Source of the DNA: an uncultured Collinsella sp.
Lineage (GTDB): Bacteria > Actinomycetota > Coriobacteriia > Coriobacteriales > Coriobacteriaceae
Direction: 5' to 3'
Length of the DNA: 64,000 bases
Assembly (NCBI GenBank): GCA_937934165.1
Contig: CALGZX010000082.1
Coordinates: 18,381-82,380, forward strand
Positions 28,457-37,382 of this stretch are shown here, piece by piece (position 1 is the first letter of the stretch; each line of letters opens with the position of its first letter). The position numbers and the translations under genes are program-made. The notes below the pieces were generated by a model, which ran no database searches, was not told the DNA's origin, and saw only the letters and a program-made list of their open reading frames with translations.

Positions 28457-30460
28457 ATGTCGAAGCAAGCGGTCGTTGGAATCTTGGCGCATGTCGATGC
28501 CGGCAAGACCACGTTGGCCGAGGCCATGCTATTCAACGCGGGCCGCATTCGCAAGCGCGGCCGCGTGGACGATGGCGATTCGCATCTGGATACGAACGAG
28601 ATTGAGCGCGAGCGCGGTATTACGATCTTCTCGTCGCAGGCTGTGCTCGACCATGGCGATACCCACGTCATGCTCGTGGATGCACCAGGGCATGTCGATT
28701 TTTCAGCCGAGGCGGAGCGCACGCTGCGCGCACTCGACTACGCGATTTTGGTTGTGGGCGCCAACGACGGCGTGCAGGGGCATACCGAAACCCTGTGGCG
28801 CCTGCTTGCGCGCTATGAGATCCCGACGTTCATCTATATCAACAAGATCGATTTGGAGAATCCCGGCCGCGATGTTTTGCTGGCACAACTTGGGCAACGT
28901 CTTTCCGAGGGCTGCCTGGACGCCAACGAACTGCTGGCGGGCGGCGCCGTTCAGGAGGACGCCGCTGCGTTAGACGAGGCGGCGCTCGACGAGTTTCTTG
29001 AGGCGGGTGAGCTTTCCGTCGCAACGCTGTCGCGCATGGTCGCCGAGCGCAAGCTCTTTCCCTGCTTTGCCGGCTCGGCGCTCAAGGACCAAGGCGTGGA
29101 CGAGCTACTCGACGGTATGTGCACTCTGATGTACGAGCGAACATGGCCCCAGGAGTTCGCCGCGCGTGTCTACCGCGTGAGTCGTGGAGACCGTGGCGAG
29201 CGTCTTGCCTGGGTCAAGGTGACGGGCGGTGTGCTGCGTGCAAAGCAAGTTGTCGAGGGATGCTCTGGCGCCTCCACTTGGGAGCAAAAGATCGACCAGG
29301 TGCGCATCTATAACGGCGAAAAGTATGAGCTTGCCCAAGAAGTTGCCGCTGGCGGTATTTGTGCCGTGACGGGTCTTGCGCACGTTCGCCCAGGGGACGC
29401 CCTGGGCGCGGAGCCTGCGGGCGATGCGCCCGTCATTGCGTCGGTCCTCACCTATACGGTGCTTCCGGGCGAACACGATGTCCACGCGGTGTTCAAAGCG
29501 CTGACTGAGTTGGCGGACGAGGATCCCATGCTCGGCGTAAGCTGGAATACGCATCTTGAGCAGATTCATTTGCAGTTGATGGGCGCCGTGCAACTTGAGG
29601 TCGTGCAGCAGGTGTTGGCCGATCGCTTTGGCCTTTCGATTGCGTTTGAGCCCGGCGGTATTCTCTATAAGGAGACTATTTCGCAGCCGGTCGAGGGCGT
29701 GGGCCACTTTGAGCCGCTGCGCCACTATGCCGAGGTGCATCTGCGCCTGGAGCCGTTGCCAGCGGGTTCGGGCGTGCAGTTTGGCACCGTGGCCTCGACC
29801 GACGAGCTCGATCTTAACTGGCAGCGTTTGGCACTCACCAACGCCATGGAGCGCGATCACCTGGGCGTGCTGACCGGCTCGCCCATCACCGATGTGCGTA
29901 TTACGCTCACGGGCGGCCGTGCGCATGCCAAACACACCGAGGGCGGCGACTTTCGCCAGGCCACGTACCGCGCGATTCGCCAGGGTTTGATGCAGGCGCG
30001 TGAGGTCGGCGCGGCGGTGCTGTTGGAGCCGTGGTACCGCTTTGAGCTCGAGGTGCCGGGGGAGTGCGTGGGTCGGGCGCTCTCGGATGCTACGCGCATG
30101 GGTGCCGAGTACGAGCCGCCGACGATGGCGGGAGACCGGGCGAAGCTTGTGGGTCGCGTGCCGGCATCCGAGGTGCAGGACTATGCCCTGGAGGTAGCTG
30201 CCTACACGAGCGGTCGCGGGCATCTGTACCTGGAGTTCGCCGGCTATGCGGCTTGCCATGATGCCGAGCGCGTCATCGAGACGGCCGCCTATGAGCCCGA
30301 GGCCGATCTGCCCAACACGCCCGATTCGGTCTTTTGCTCTCACGGCGCCGGTTACACGGTCAAATGGTACGACGTCCCCGCCGCGGCGCACGTAAAGGTC
30401 GATCCCGCCACCTTCCGCCCCTGGCGAGCAGCAGACGCGGAGTTTTTCTGCCGTAGTTGA
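28457..30460 (+). CDS. TetM/EF-G-like translational GTPase
   Basis: A 667-aa protein of the TetM/OtrA-like ribosomal protection branch. Its G domain opens the protein: G1 AHVDAGKTT, G2 in RERGITI, G3 DAPGHVDF, G4 NKID. Later come the domain II, III, IV and V blocks, ending with CSHGAGYTVKWYDV. It is about 25 residues longer than Tet(M) and lacks EF-G's usual length. Such chromosomal homologues are common in Firmicutes and Actinobacteria and need not confer tetracycline resistance. GAGGAGAGCC precedes the ATG. The true role, resistance or a housekeeping ribosome rescue function, is undecided. Confidence 0.85.
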   Translation: MSKQAVVGILAHVDAGKTTLAEAMLFNAGRIRKRGRVDDGDSHLDTNEIERERGITIFSSQAVLDHGDTHVMLVDAPGHVDFSAEAERTLRALDYAILVVGANDGVQGHTETLWRLLARYEIPTFIYINKIDLENPGRDVLLAQLGQRLSEGCLDANELLAGGAVQEDAAALDEAALDEFLEAGELSVATLSRMVAERKLFPCFAGSALKDQGVDELLDGMCTLMYERTWPQEFAARVYRVSRGDRGERLAWVKVTGGVLRAKQVVEGCSGASTWEQKIDQVRIYNGEKYELAQEVAAGGICAVTGLAHVRPGDALGAEPAGDAPVIASVLTYTVLPGEHDVHAVFKALTELADEDPMLGVSWNTHLEQIHLQLMGAVQLEVVQQVLADRFGLSIAFEPGGILYKETISQPVEGVGHFEPLRHYAEVHLRLEPLPAGSGVQFGTVASTDELDLNWQRLALTNAMERDHLGVLTGSPITDVRITLTGGRAHAKHTEGGDFRQATYRAIRQGLMQAREVGAAVLLEPWYRFELEVPGECVGRALSDATRMGAEYEPPTMAGDRAKLVGRVPASEVQDYALEVAAYTSGRGHLYLEFAGYAACHDAERVIETAAYEPEADLPNTPDSVFCSHGAGYTVKWYDVPAAAHVKVDPATFRPWRAADAEFFCRS

Positions 30461-30491
30461 TAGAAGGGCGGCCCCTTTGTTACCTGCTGTT

Positions 30492-30519
30492 GGTATAACT
30501 CGGTATAAGTTGGTATAAC
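30492..30519 (+). repeat. Three direct repeats GGTATAA at exact 10-bp pitch
   Basis: GGTATAA occurs at 30492, 30502 and 30512, one helical turn apart, 35 to 62 bases before the AAA+ ATPase start. Such phasing places all sites on one face of the DNA, suggesting a cooperative binding site for a regulator, possibly the ATPase itself. Confidence 0.75.
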
Positions 30520-30553
30520 TATAGGCAGGGTTTGCCAATCCGAGGAGGCCGAT

Positions 30554-31672
30554 ATGAATCCAAATCCCTTTAAGCCCACGGCTGGCAAGCGGCCTCCGAT
30601 ACTCATCGGTCGCGAGTCGGTCATCGAGGATTTCGAGGAAGGACTCGATAACGGCGCCGGAGCGCCGGGCAGGCTCATGCTCATTACGGGAAACCGCGGC
30701 TGTGGCAAAACGGTTCTCCTGCGGGAGCTGCAACGTCTGGCCAACGAACGCGGATGGGCGGTTGTCTCCGATTCCGCTTCGCTTGGCTTATGCGACCGCT
30801 TGGCCGACGCGCTTCGCTCGAATAAACCCGTTGTGACGTCAATGGAGCTCGGGCCGTCATTTGGCCGGATGTCGGTCGAGGCAGCGCGGGCAAAGGGCGA
30901 AACGTTGCGAGGGCTGGTCAACGAGCGCCTCAAGAAGCTCGGTCCAGGCAAGGGCATACTGTTTGCGATTGACGAGGCCCAATCGGCGTCTATCGAGGAA
31001 CTGGCGGCTCTTGCCGTTCTCTATCAGCAGGTGCTCGGAGACCAGGATGTCACGGGCTTGCCCGATAGCGACCAGCGCGGTCTTGCGCTGGTGTTCGCCG
31101 GCTTACCCAGTATGGTTGACGATCTGCTCGAAGAGCCGAGCGTGACGTTTTTGCGGCGTGCCCAGCAGCGTACGTTGGGGGCGATCTCTTTGCCCAAGGT
31201 ACGCGATTCGTATATCCAGACGGTCAAAGACGCTGGTCTTCACGTTGACGCGGAGACGGCGGACCTTGCGGCACACAAGAGCATGGGGCATCCCTACATG
31301 GTTCAGCTGGTGGGCTATTACATGTGGCGGTCTGCTGTTCGACGCGGCTCGCAGGTCATCGAAAGGCACGATGTCGAGGATGGCCATGCGGATGCCGTCT
31401 CCGAGTTCTACGAAGCGGTTGACGCGCCTCTATATTACGGGCTGCGCAGTCCACAGCGCCTTTTTATCGAGGCCATGGCGGTTGACGAGGACAAACCGAC
31501 TCGCATGGCGGATATCATTGAGCGCTGCGATCGCACCCAGAGCTGGGCGAGCAAATATCGCGCAAGCCTGATTCGCGAGCGCGTCATCGAGGCTGCCGGA
31601 TACGGCCTCGTCCGATTTACCGTGCCCATGCTGGGCGCGTACATTCGCGATCGAGTTTTATGGCATGAGTAG
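30554..31672 (+). CDS. AAA+ ATPase with C-terminal winged-helix-like region, paralog 1
   Basis: A 372-aa protein. Walker A is GNRGCGKT at residues 46-53 and Walker B ends in IDEAQ (139-143). FLRRAQQ at about 199-205 is shared exactly with the paralog at 34219-35319. Residues 290-370 look like a small winged helix (RMADIIERCDRTQSWASKYRAS and following). The layout recalls the archaeal-type/ORC-like single-protein ATPases. GAGGAGGCCGAT precedes the ATG. The stop overlaps the UvrA2-like start by 8 bases, so the two genes are probably coupled. Function unknown; a DNA-binding regulator is inferred. Confidence 0.8.
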   Translation: MNPNPFKPTAGKRPPILIGRESVIEDFEEGLDNGAGAPGRLMLITGNRGCGKTVLLRELQRLANERGWAVVSDSASLGLCDRLADALRSNKPVVTSMELGPSFGRMSVEAARAKGETLRGLVNERLKKLGPGKGILFAIDEAQSASIEELAALAVLYQQVLGDQDVTGLPDSDQRGLALVFAGLPSMVDDLLEEPSVTFLRRAQQRTLGAISLPKVRDSYIQTVKDAGLHVDAETADLAAHKSMGHPYMVQLVGYYMWRSAVRRGSQVIERHDVEDGHADAVSEFYEAVDAPLYYGLRSPQRLFIEAMAVDEDKPTRMADIIERCDRTQSWASKYRASLIRERVIEAAGYGLVRFTVPMLGAYIRDRVLWHE

Positions 31673-34178
31673 GGTGATAAAGGTGACGGAACAGAAGATG
31701 AGCCCGCAGGCTATCGAGGTGCGTGGCGCGCGTGTACACAACCTCAAGGACATCGATATCGATATTCCGCTGGGAAAGCTCGTGGGTATTGCCGGCGTGT
31801 CGGGTTCGGGCAAGAGCTCGCTGGCGCTGGGGGTTCTTTATGCCGAGGGCTCGCGCCGCTACTTGGAGGCGCTCAGCACCTATACCCGCCGTCGCCTGAC
31901 GCAGGCCGAGCACGCCCAAGTGGACGAGGTGCTGCACGTGCCGGCGGCGCTCGCATTGCATCAGCGCCCCAGCGTGCCGGGCGTGCGCTCGACCTTTGGT
32001 ACCATGACCGAGCTCAACAATAGTCTGCGTCTGCTCTTTAGCCGTTGCGCCCATCATGTGTGCCCGCGCTGCGGGGCGCGTGTGGAGCCGAGCCTTAACG
32101 TTGCCGCAGGCCTGTCGCTCACGTGTCCGACATGCGGCCGCGAGTTCTACGCGCCGAGTGCCGAGGACCTTGCCTTTAACAGTGGCGGTGCGTGTCCCAC
32201 CTGCGGCGGCACCGGTGTCATGCGCGAGGTGGACGAGGCGAGCTTGGTACCCGACGAGTCAAAGACTATCAACGAGGGCGCGGTGCTTCCTTGGGGCACG
32301 CTCATGTGGGATCTGATGAAGCAGGTGGCCGGCGAGATGGGCGTGCGCACCGACGTGCCGTTTAACCAGCTCACGCCTCAAGAGCGCGACATCGTGTTTC
32401 ATGGTCCGGCGGTTAAGAAGCACATCCTCTACGTGCCCAAAAACGGCGAGGGCGCTACGCCACTCGACTTTACCTATTACAACGCCGTCTATACCGTCGA
32501 GAATGCGCTCGCCAAGGTCAAGGACGATAAGGGCTTAAAACGCGTTGCGCGCTTTTTGCGCGAGGGCCCATGCCGCGATTGCGGCGGCACGCGTCTCTCC
32601 GAGGCTGCGCGCCAGCCCCAGGTGCGCGGTATCAATCTGGCGCAGGCGGCGGCTATGACGCTGGGCGAGGCGATTGAGTGGGTGCGCGGGGTGCCCGCAT
32701 TCTTGCCGCCCGAGATGCGGCCCATGGCGACGGATATCTGCGATTCATTTTTGGGCACGGCCCGTCGTCTGGTCGACTTGGGTCTCGATTACCTTTCACT
32801 CGACCGCGCCGGCGCCACGCTTTCCACGGGTGAGCGCCAACGCGTGCAGCTTGCTCGCGTGGTGCGTAACCGATCGACAGGCGTGCTTTATGTGCTGGAC
32901 GAGCCTTCGATCGGCTTGCATCCTGCCAATGTCGACGGCCTGGTAGGCGTGATGCGAGATCTGGTGGATGACGGTAACACCGTGGTTGTTGTCGACCACG
33001 ATACGCGCGTACTGGCGGATGCCGACTATCTGGTCGAGATGGGTCCCGTTGCCGGAGCAGGCGGCGGCAATGTGATCGCCGCTGGTACGGTAGACGAGGT
33101 CGAGCAATCGCAGGGCAGTCGCATCGCGCCGTTTTTGCGCTCAGAGTCCAAGCGCTTGCGTCCGCAGGTGACTGATGAGGAAATGTTCGACCAGGGCCAT
33201 ATCCGCATGGCAACCGAGGCCATCCATACCGTCAAACCGCTCGAAGTCGATATCCCGCGCGGCCGCCTTGTCGCGGTGACGGGCGTTTCGGGTTCGGGCA
33301 AGACGACGTTGGTGCTCGAGACGCTCATCCCGGCGCTCAAGGCGCAGGCAGCCGGCGAACGCTTGCCGGGGCACGTGCGTTGGGTCGATGCCGAGGGCAT
33401 TGCCCGTGCCAACCTGATTGACGCCACGCCCATCGGTGCCAACGTGCGCTCGACGGTAGCGACCTATGCCGACATTCATGACGAGCTGCGCCGCGCCTTT
33501 GCACGTACGCCCGAGGCCAAGGCGGCGGGATATAAGGCGGGCGCCTTTAGCTACAACACCGGTGCCCTGCGCTGCCCTACGTGCGACGGCACGGGCTCGA
33601 TATCGCTTGACGTGCAGTTTCTGCCCGACGTCGAGATCGTCTGCCCGGCATGCCGTGGCTCGCGCTACGCCGAGGCCGCCTCGCATATCCATCGCGAAGG
33701 CAAGGATGGCAGTCCGCTTGCGTTGCCGCAGCTTATGGATATGAGCGTGGACGAGGCACTCGACGCTACGGTGGGACTCAAGAAAGTTCAGGTGCGCTTG
33801 CAGACCTTGCACGACCTGGGCCTGGGTTATCTCACGCTTGGCGAGCCCACACCGGCGCTTTCGGGCGGTGAGGCACAGCGCCTTAAGCTCGCGAGTGAGA
33901 TGGGCCGCGTGCAGGATGATGCCGTATTCGTATTTGACGAGCCCACGATCGGACTACATCCGCTCGATGTTCAGGTGTTGCTGAGTGTGTTCGACGGACT
34001 CGTTGCCAAGGGCGCCACAGTTGTCGTGATCGAGCATGACCTCGACCTTATCCGCAACGCCGATTACGTGATCGACATGGGCCCGGGCGGTGGCGACGCC
34101 GGCGGGCAAATCGTCTGCGCCGGCACTCCGGGCGACATCGCAGTTTGCTCCGCAAGCATCACCGGCCGCTATCTATAG
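31665..34178 (+). CDS. UvrA2-like excinuclease ATPase paralog
   Basis: An 837-aa UvrA-family protein with two ABC ATPase modules: Walker A GVSGSGKSS near residue 46 and GVSGSGKTT near residue 542. Signatures are STGERQR and LSGGEAQR, with two IGLH-type Walker B regions. Cys-rich zinc modules are present (CPRCG, CPTCG, CRDCGGT, CPTCDGTG). It is about 100 residues shorter than repair UvrA. UvrA2 proteins typically lack the UvrB-binding domain and are linked to drug tolerance. The 31665 start overlaps the ATPase gene; ATG 31698 with AAGGTGA upstream is a good alternative. Confidence 0.85.
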   Translation: MSRVIKVTEQKMSPQAIEVRGARVHNLKDIDIDIPLGKLVGIAGVSGSGKSSLALGVLYAEGSRRYLEALSTYTRRRLTQAEHAQVDEVLHVPAALALHQRPSVPGVRSTFGTMTELNNSLRLLFSRCAHHVCPRCGARVEPSLNVAAGLSLTCPTCGREFYAPSAEDLAFNSGGACPTCGGTGVMREVDEASLVPDESKTINEGAVLPWGTLMWDLMKQVAGEMGVRTDVPFNQLTPQERDIVFHGPAVKKHILYVPKNGEGATPLDFTYYNAVYTVENALAKVKDDKGLKRVARFLREGPCRDCGGTRLSEAARQPQVRGINLAQAAAMTLGEAIEWVRGVPAFLPPEMRPMATDICDSFLGTARRLVDLGLDYLSLDRAGATLSTGERQRVQLARVVRNRSTGVLYVLDEPSIGLHPANVDGLVGVMRDLVDDGNTVVVVDHDTRVLADADYLVEMGPVAGAGGGNVIAAGTVDEVEQSQGSRIAPFLRSESKRLRPQVTDEEMFDQGHIRMATEAIHTVKPLEVDIPRGRLVAVTGVSGSGKTTLVLETLIPALKAQAAGERLPGHVRWVDAEGIARANLIDATPIGANVRSTVATYADIHDELRRAFARTPEAKAAGYKAGAFSYNTGALRCPTCDGTGSISLDVQFLPDVEIVCPACRGSRYAEAASHIHREGKDGSPLALPQLMDMSVDEALDATVGLKKVQVRLQTLHDLGLGYLTLGEPTPALSGGEAQRLKLASEMGRVQDDAVFVFDEPTIGLHPLDVQVLLSVFDGLVAKGATVVVIEHDLDLIRNADYVIDMGPGGGDAGGQIVCAGTPGDIAVCSASITGRYL

Positions 34179-34180
34179 AC

Positions 34181-34213
34181 AATGAGGCAAAGGGACAGTC
34201 CCTTTGCCTCATT
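34181..34213. repeat. Palindromic repeat, family B copy 2
   Basis: A 15-bp perfect palindrome: arms AATGAGGCAAAGGGA and TCCCTTTGCCTCATT with a CAG loop. It lies between converging uvrA2-like and AAA+ genes and forms the left edge of the 34.2-39.2 kb accessory block. Confidence 0.88.
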
Positions 34214-34218
34214 GATGC

Positions 34219-35319
34219 CTATTTCACGCATTGAGCTGCGAGATAGTCGCGGAAGAATGGCAATTCAAATGCGACGAGCCCTCGTCCTCGCTCCCCGATG
34301 ATGCCGGCGTCTATCATGCGGCGTCGGTAGCGGGAGACCTGCTGCGGCGAACGCTTAAGGCGCTCGACAAGGTCAGCGGTGGTGGACTCTTCCTCGTCAT
34401 CGAGCATGGCGATGAGGAATCGCTTGTCCTCTGCAGTGAGTTCCCGATAGGTTGCCGCGAGGATTCGGTCGTCCATCTCGTCGCGCGCGATTTTGATTCC
34501 CAGGTCAAAGTCGCGTGACGAGATTTCCTTCGAATCGCTTGTGAGATCCCAGGCACGGTAGCCTACGAGTTGCAATAGGAAGGGAAAACCAGAGATCGAG
34601 CGAACGGCTCTATCGATTCCCTCAGCATCTGCCAGGCGATCGTTTTCCTGGATTGTGCGAATCAAGGCCTCGCGTACGTCATAGTCGGCAATGCGACCCA
34701 GATGATATTGTTGGGCGCGGCGAAGGAACGAGACCGTCTTGTGGTTCAGCAACGTCGAGACATTGTTGGGAAGTCCCGCCATGAGCAGGGCGACGCGTTT
34801 CCCATCGGTCACAAAGTGCTGATACGTCGCTGCGAGCTGAATCATCTCGTCGAGTGTCGGGTCCACCTCGTCAACCGTGACGAGCAGACCGGTGCCCGCC
34901 TCGTTGAGCTGGTCGATGATGTCGCTCATGCGATAACGCCAGGTTGAGGCATCGTGAACGCGATTGACCTCGATGCTGCCGAGCGGTGCAATTCCGAGGC
35001 CGGTGACTTCGAAGTTCTTAGACGGGTCGATAAGATGGCCGGCAGCACGTTTCGCCCCGAACTCGATTTCCTCAAGCATTCCCGGGAGCGCGGTCGTCTT
35101 TACGGCTATCCAGCCGTGGGATTCCGCCCTTGTCGCGAGCGACGACATGAGAGCGGTTTTACCGGTTCCACGCGCGCCTGAGAAGATCGAGGTCAATTCT
35201 GGGCGCCTGCGCTGGCTCAAGAAGGCGCGGTCCAAATCACGAATAATCTGCTGCCTGCCGGCGAGATGGGCAGGAACCTCGCCAAAACTGGGGGTAAATG
35301 GGTTCTCGAGATATTCCAC
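34219..35319 (-). CDS. AAA+ ATPase with C-terminal winged-helix-like region, paralog 2
   Basis: A 366-aa protein. Walker A is GARGTGKT at residues 48-55 and Walker B ends in VDEVD (149-153). Its FLRRAQQ block and overall layout match the ATPase at 30554-31672. The C-terminal region (TTADLVERLKRSPQQVSRYRRRMIDAG and following) is a convincing winged helix. The start is a GTG after AAAGGAGGGC. Upstream lie three 20-bp-spaced repeats. It probably binds DNA and may regulate itself or act as a defence or stress switch; no partner is certain. Confidence 0.8.
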   Translation of the reverse strand: MEYLENPFTPSFGEVPAHLAGRQQIIRDLDRAFLSQRRRPELTSIFSGARGTGKTALMSSLATRAESHGWIAVKTTALPGMLEEIEFGAKRAAGHLIDPSKNFEVTGLGIAPLGSIEVNRVHDASTWRYRMSDIIDQLNEAGTGLLVTVDEVDPTLDEMIQLAATYQHFVTDGKRVALLMAGLPNNVSTLLNHKTVSFLRRAQQYHLGRIADYDVREALIRTIQENDRLADAEGIDRAVRSISGFPFLLQLVGYRAWDLTSDSKEISSRDFDLGIKIARDEMDDRILAATYRELTAEDKRFLIAMLDDEEESTTADLVERLKRSPQQVSRYRRRMIDAGIIGERGRGLVAFELPFFRDYLAAQCVK

Positions 35320-35343
35320 AATGCCCTCCTTTAGCGTCTCGGG

Positions 35344-35395
35344 TTAATTTCATTTTATTCTAGTTAATCTCAATTAAAAACGATTAATTTCATTT
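35344..35395 (-). repeat. Three direct repeats of 12 bp at exact 20-bp pitch
   Basis: TTAATTTCATTT at 35344 and 35384 and the variant TTAATCTCAATT at 35364 are spaced by exactly two helical turns. They lie 24 to 76 bases upstream of the AAA+ paralog 2 start (minus strand) in a strikingly AT-rich stretch. They probably overlap its promoter. Confidence 0.75.
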
Positions 35396-35556
35396 CAAAG
35401 CATAAGGTTGGTGCCGTGCGTTATCGAAGCAGTGCTTGAATAGCTTACGTTGGAGCCCGAAAATGGGTTCAACCCATTCGCGAAATATGCACGCCCTATT
35501 GTGAGTGGGCTCTCAGATGAGCTGAAGCTGCCATCGTGCGGCTGATAGGGGCAATC

Positions 35557-36192
35557 ATGAAAAACAGAATCTATGGGTATGCTCGAGTTTCGTCAGCAGA
35601 TCAGAACCTGGATCGCCAACTGGATGCGCTGGAGCGGTTTCCGGTCCAAACGAATTTGATCTATGCTGACAAAGCGAGTGGAAAGGACTTCAGGCGTCCT
35701 CAGTACCGGCGTCTTCTTCGTCGTCTGCGCGAAGGGGACGTTCTGGTGATTAAGAGTATCGATCGATTGGGTCGCGACTACCGTGAAGTTATCGATGAAT
35801 GGCGTCGCCTAACGACGGACAAACGCGTTGCCATCGTGGTGCTCGATATGCCATTGCTTGATACACGCGAACAACCCAATGGAATTACGGGGACTTTTAT
35901 TGCCGATCTAGTGCTTCAGGTTTTGAGTTACGTGGCTCAGGTGGAGCGCGAAAACATAAAGCAGCGCCAGGCGGAGGGTATCGCGTCGGCGCGTCTGCGG
36001 GGTGTGAGATTTGGGAGACCGACGCTCGAACGTCCGGATAGCTACCGCGATGTCATCAAATCATTCGAAGGAGGTGAGGTTACGAGGCAAGAGGCCGCAA
36101 TGCTTTTGAACGTTAGCGCATCGACGTTTGATCGTTGGAGACGGGCGGACGCGAACGGATATGACCGTTCGCCGTCCGCCCGTCCTCTTTAG
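35557..36192 (+). CDS. Serine recombinase of the resolvase/invertase family
   Basis: A 211-aa protein. The catalytic domain starts YGYARVSSADQNLDRQ, where Ser10 is the nucleophile. It continues through SIDRLGRDY, with the Arg cluster, to the E helix QVERENIKQRQAEGI. The C-terminal HTH is TRQEAAMLLNVSASTFDRWRR. Size suits a resolvase or invertase, not a large transposon integrase. AGGGG precedes the ATG, and an earlier GTG (35536) is possible. No obvious pair of inverted crossover sites was found, so its target is unknown. The gene begins the AT-richer block. Confidence 0.88.
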   Translation: MKNRIYGYARVSSADQNLDRQLDALERFPVQTNLIYADKASGKDFRRPQYRRLLRRLREGDVLVIKSIDRLGRDYREVIDEWRRLTTDKRVAIVVLDMPLLDTREQPNGITGTFIADLVLQVLSYVAQVERENIKQRQAEGIASARLRGVRFGRPTLERPDSYRDVIKSFEGGEVTRQEAAMLLNVSASTFDRWRRADANGYDRSPSARPL

Positions 36193-36199
36193 CTAGACA

Positions 36200-36318
36200 T
36201 TTTGATGAGGGGAGTTTATTGCACAGGGCCCACTCCTTCCCTCGATGTTTATCCAGTTCACGCCCTTGAATCAAATAGTGCCACCGCGTTGTCAATTCGT
36301 CTGCTTTTTGATGAGGGG
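36200..36318. repeat. 13-bp direct repeat flanking a 93-bp spacer
   Basis: TTTTGATGAGGGG occurs at 36200-36212 and 36306-36318, in the same orientation, between the recombinase and lipoprotein genes. No gene lies between them. It may be a recombination site or a duplicated leader element. Confidence 0.6.
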
Positions 36319-36353
36319 CTATGAGTCGCAACGTCAATCGAAGGGAAATAGTC

Positions 36354-37169
36354 ATGAAGCGAAATATTACTAAAAAGATGCCCATGATGGGTTTGCTTGT
36401 ATTACTCATCTGTTCTCTGGGGTTCATTTCGGCCTGTTCACAGAATGATGCAAACGCTGCAAAGTCGAAATATGTCGACGATAAGGCGATGAATGTTATC
36501 GCCGCCGGGTTTGAGAGAAGGTCCGACGTCATTGAATCTAATGCAAACGATGATGATCCTCATTCAACCGAGAATATCCAGGAAGCTATTGAGGCCGAAA
36601 TCAAGAACGACAAGGAACTCAAGAACGCTAGGTTTAAGGATTCCAAGATGCAACAGGACGTAATCACGTATCTGAATTTGCTTGATGACCAGCTTAAAGT
36701 GACCGAGGATTACTCGCAATCGTCTTCGGATTATTACGAAGAGTGGAATAAGGTCTACGATAAGCGATCTGCGCAGCTCAAAAAGCTTGTTGATAATTAC
36801 GGGCTGGAAGTCGGGGAGAAATACGAGGATGATTTCAACGACTTAATTAAGAATGGAAAGTCCGTAGCAGAGAAGACCCGCTATGAGGATGCCATCAACA
36901 GTTTGATTCAGGGAGCAAATTTCGAAAAATCGGATGACGGTTACGGTCTGTATACGTATACGGCGGTAGTTGAGAACACCTCTGGTATATCGTTCTCTAA
37001 CGTCAGCCTGACACTTGCTCTCTATGATGCAGATGACATCAAAGCGGAGGAGACCTATGCGGACACTTCTTCGTGGGCGCCGGGTGAGAAAGTCAAGTTC
37101 GAGGCAATGTCCGATGTTGACGCTGCGCGCGTTGTCGCATCTGTTTCCAGCTACGATGTAAATAAATAA
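36354..37169 (+). CDS. Predicted lipoprotein with C-terminal FxLYD-like domain
   Basis: A 271-aa secreted protein. The signal peptide is followed by the lipobox FISAC with the lipidated Cys28. The middle (about 60-185) is charged and helical. The last 80 residues resemble an FxLYD beta-sandwich (GLYTYTAVVENTSGISFSNVSL, then ALYD). It should sit on the outer face of the membrane. AAGGG precedes the ATG. Base composition is more AT-rich than the chromosome around it, suggesting acquired DNA. Function unknown. Confidence 0.75.
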   Translation: MKRNITKKMPMMGLLVLLICSLGFISACSQNDANAAKSKYVDDKAMNVIAAGFERRSDVIESNANDDDPHSTENIQEAIEAEIKNDKELKNARFKDSKMQQDVITYLNLLDDQLKVTEDYSQSSSDYYEEWNKVYDKRSAQLKKLVDNYGLEVGEKYEDDFNDLIKNGKSVAEKTRYEDAINSLIQGANFEKSDDGYGLYTYTAVVENTSGISFSNVSLTLALYDADDIKAEETYADTSSWAPGEKVKFEAMSDVDAARVVASVSSYDVNK

Positions 37170-37382
37170 GTTCTGCACGGAAGGGGCGGGTTAATCGGCA
37201 ATAAATGGTTGACCTGCCCGTTTTATGCCAATTATTGAACAACAAGTGCTGCGAACGAATGTATATATTTCGGATTGCAAACAACTGCCCGCGTCTAAAG
37301 ACATGCTGAAAATGACAATTAAGGTATGAGGTATAACCCACGGCAGTTTCTTAAATAACAGGGATTTTGAAAGGAATAGGGG

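Noticed and set aside
29105..30733. 542-codon minus-strand frame opposite the TetM-like GTPase
   Set aside because: It overlaps a complete GTPase and shows no family pattern.
31665..34178. Canonical repair UvrA
   Set aside because: The protein is about 100 residues too short and lies beside an AAA+ ATPase, better fitting a UvrA2-type paralog.
35536..36192. Site-specific invertible segment next to the recombinase
   Set aside because: No inverted pair of matching crossover sites was found; only a direct repeat at 36200 and 36306.
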